Positions 38,717 to 39,880 of a DNA stretch of 39,880 bases are shown piece by piece; position 1 is the stretch's first letter; every line of letters starts with the position of its first letter. The notes under the pieces are model-generated. The model saw nothing but the letters and a program-made list of their open reading frames with translations. It did no database searches and had not been told where the DNA came from. The position numbers and the translations under genes were made by a program. The stretch comes from a virus, in IMG/VR virus record IMGVR_UViG_3300036835_000173, positions 1 through 39,880 of that record. One strand, written 5' to 3'.

Positions 38717-39223
38717 ATGCGTCGCTTGCTGTGCCTGGCCGGACTCTCGGCCATGCTGCTGATCCCGGCCGGGGCGTCCGCCCAGGCTCCCACTCTGGAC
38801 CAGTCGGGGGCGCAGACCGCCACCGGCAACTACGTCCAGCGGAACGCGCGGAGCATCATCGACGCGCAGGGCAGGGCGAGCCTGGATGCCCCGGCGGATG
38901 TGCCGGCGTGCGTGCAGCAGACCTCTGCGCGCATCCCGAGGTTCTACTGTCTGTTCTCGGCAGACATCAGTGACCGTGTGTTCCTCGGGTTCTCACGCGT
39001 CCACATCAGCAGCACCCGTGGCGGGCCGAACCCTCCGCACCACACGAAGATCGTGCGGAAGTTCCGGGTGAGGCACTTCCACTGCGTCGGTGTCGTTCAG
39101 GTCCGCGCTGGGTTCTTCAGGCCCAACGTGACCCTGGTTGCCAAGGACTGCATCCAGGGACGCAGCACCTTCGACACCGGCCCGTCTGACGACGCGGCTC
39201 CGGCTCCGACGGCAGCTGCCTGA
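38717..39223 (+). CDS. Secreted protein of unknown function, 168 aa
   Basis: ATG at 38717 follows AGAAAGGAGCGACA; an upstream in-frame ATG/GTG is not needed. Signal peptide MRRLLCLAGLSAMLLIPAGASA, cleavage near ASA-QA. The mature protein has about five Cys (VPACVQQ, FYCLFSA, HFHCVG, KDCIQG), suggesting disulfides, and a Pro/Ala-rich tail. The GC-ending codon use is strong. No family is recognised. Confidence 0.65.
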   Translation: MRRLLCLAGLSAMLLIPAGASAQAPTLDQSGAQTATGNYVQRNARSIIDAQGRASLDAPADVPACVQQTSARIPRFYCLFSADISDRVFLGFSRVHISSTRGGPNPPHHTKIVRKFRVRHFHCVGVVQVRAGFFRPNVTLVAKDCIQGRSTFDTGPSDDAAPAPTAAA

Positions 39224-39229
39224 TCCAAC

Positions 39230-39279
39230 TGAGAGCCCCGGCGTGGTTTCTAAAGTGGGGGCCGACGCCGGGGCTCTCA
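39230..39279 (+). terminator. Large hairpin, terminator-like
   Basis: A 15-bp perfect stem (TGAGAGCCCCGGCGT at 39230-39244 with its inverse complement at 39265-39279) encloses a 20-base loop in the gap after the secreted protein gene. No T run follows, so it may be a terminator of actinobacterial type or an mRNA-stabilising element. Confidence 0.5.
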
Positions 39280-39298
39280 CACTACTAGTGGAGGCAAT

Positions 39299-39679
39299 AT
39301 GAGACAAGCAATCGCGTTGGCAGTCTGCCTGCTGCTAGGGTGCGCGGCATTCGCCATCGCCGACAAGGTGGAGCCTGTAACTCAGCCGATTGCGGCCAAG
39401 GCCAAAGTCAAGACTGTGCGCGGACCGCGCGGCAAGACCGGCAAGACCGGCAAGCGCGGCCCTCAGGGCGACCCCGGACCGCCTGGTGATCCTGGACCGC
39501 AGGGGAATGATGGCGCGCCCGGTCAGGATGGGGCTCCCGGGCAGGATGGCGCTCCCGGCGCAGATGGTCAGGATGGGGCTCCCGGACCTGCGTGCCCTGC
39601 TGGTGCAACTGCGACCCAAGAGACGGTGATGCTCGATGGCGGCGGAACGGCCAAGGCCGTGCTTTGCGTCGTGCCGTAG
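39299..39679 (+). CDS. Secreted collagen-like protein, 126 aa
   Basis: ATG at 39299 follows AGTGGAGGCAAT. Signal peptide [21 protein letters not shown], with LLGC near the end that could also be a lipobox. After a basic linker, about 15 Gly-X-Y triplets follow (about residues 51-96, [10 protein letters not shown] and [10 protein letters not shown]). The short C-terminal part has two Cys (PACPAGA; AVLCVVP). Probably a small trimeric exported or lipid-anchored fibre. Its mature end resembles that of the protein encoded at 7981-8787. Confidence 0.72.
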   Translation: MRQAIALAVCLLLGCAAFAIADKVEPVTQPIAAKAKVKTVRGPRGKTGKTGKRGPQGDPGPPGDPGPQGNDGAPGQDGAPGQDGAPGADGQDGAPGPACPAGATATQETVMLDGGGTAKAVLCVVP

Positions 39680-39687
39680 GAGGCGTC

Positions 39688-39867
39688 ATGCAGCGATGGG
39701 CGATAACTGTCAAGGAACTCGTTGAGCGGACATACATCGTGTATGCGACTTCCCCTGGCGAGGCAATTGAAACGCTCCAAGAGGGCATTTTCACGAAAGT
39801 GGAGGATAGCGACGGGACGATTCAGGAAGTCCTCAGCGTGGGTGAGGCCCCGGAACTCCCGGAGTGA
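39688..39867 (+). CDS. Hypothetical small protein, 59 aa
   Basis: ATG at 39688 follows TAGGAGGCGTC, which overlaps the previous stop. The protein begins MQRWAITVKELVERTYIVYATSPGEAIETLQ, an alpha/beta pattern resembling small phage proteins that repeat a WxIxVxELVxxTYxVxAxSxxEA core. No function is assigned. Confidence 0.6.
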   Translation: MQRWAITVKELVERTYIVYATSPGEAIETLQEGIFTKVEDSDGTIQEVLSVGEAPELPE

Positions 39868-39880
39868 GGCCTTTAGCTAC

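Noticed and set aside
1-39880. tRNA genes, CRISPR arrays, integrase or insertion sequences
   Set aside because: None was seen on either strand by eye; a dedicated tRNA or repeat search was not possible here, so absence is not proven.

Overview
The window is about 40 kb of a tailed double-stranded DNA bacteriophage (or prophage) with a contractile tail. Every supportable gene lies on the + strand, usually with ATGA/GTGA-type stop-start overlaps. The assignment rests on a large terminase, portal, capsid protease, major capsid protein, tail sheath, tail tube, frameshifted tail chaperone, tape measure, LysM hub protein, gp25-like wedge, baseplate J, gpI-like protein and collar-type fibre, in canonical myovirus order. 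The DNA is GC-rich, and the lytic domains are of actinobacterial type: an Rpf-like transglycosylase, a CHAP endolysin, and a tail hub with SLT and NlpC/P60-like domains. Secreted proteins with collagen repeats and Cys-flanked beta domains resemble those common in Solirubrobacterales/Thermoleophilia. I infer an actinobacterial host, possibly from that group. No integrase, repressor, tRNA or CRISPR array was seen, so the lifestyle is undetermined.

Layout. 1-2512: a tightly packed operon of small unknown proteins beginning with a gene cut by the window edge (SLOG-like), with a 39-aa zinc ribbon and a 293-aa unknown protein. 2513-3358: an 846-bp non-coding control region with perfect palindromes, an AT-rich palindrome, direct repeats and a 21-bp-period repeat array; it is a candidate origin or regulatory region. 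3359-5401: two paralogous twin-helix-turn-helix basic proteins flanking a secreted protein and a small membrane protein. Related GGGTAC palindromes lie upstream of both paralogues. 5402-5652: three hairpins including a terminator, then a strong-looking promoter that would give a leaderless transcript. 5653-11563: small and large terminase, then an unusual block of a membrane coiled-coil protein, two collagen-like proteins, a beta-domain protein, a CHAP endolysin and two small acidic ORFs. 11636-19735: head genes and head-tail connectors, including a portal fused to a MuF-like domain. 19735-33634: sheath, tube, chaperones with a -1 frameshift, tape measure, baseplate hub, fibres, wedge and collar fibre. 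33635-37914: a new promoter and small unknown genes, a secreted Rpf-like transglycosylase and an SNF2-type helicase. 37911-39867: secreted proteins, two of them collagen-like, and a last small gene.

How it fits together: terminase packages DNA through the portal into a capsid matured by the Mu I-like protease. The sheath/tube/baseplate module, with a hub carrying two wall-degrading domains, punctures a thick peptidoglycan layer. The endolysin ends the cycle. The twin-HTH proteins with their shared palindromes look like the main regulatory or DNA-organising circuit in the window. The secreted and collagen-like proteins suggest the phage modifies the host surface or decorates its own particle. 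All functions are read from sequence only; no database search was run.
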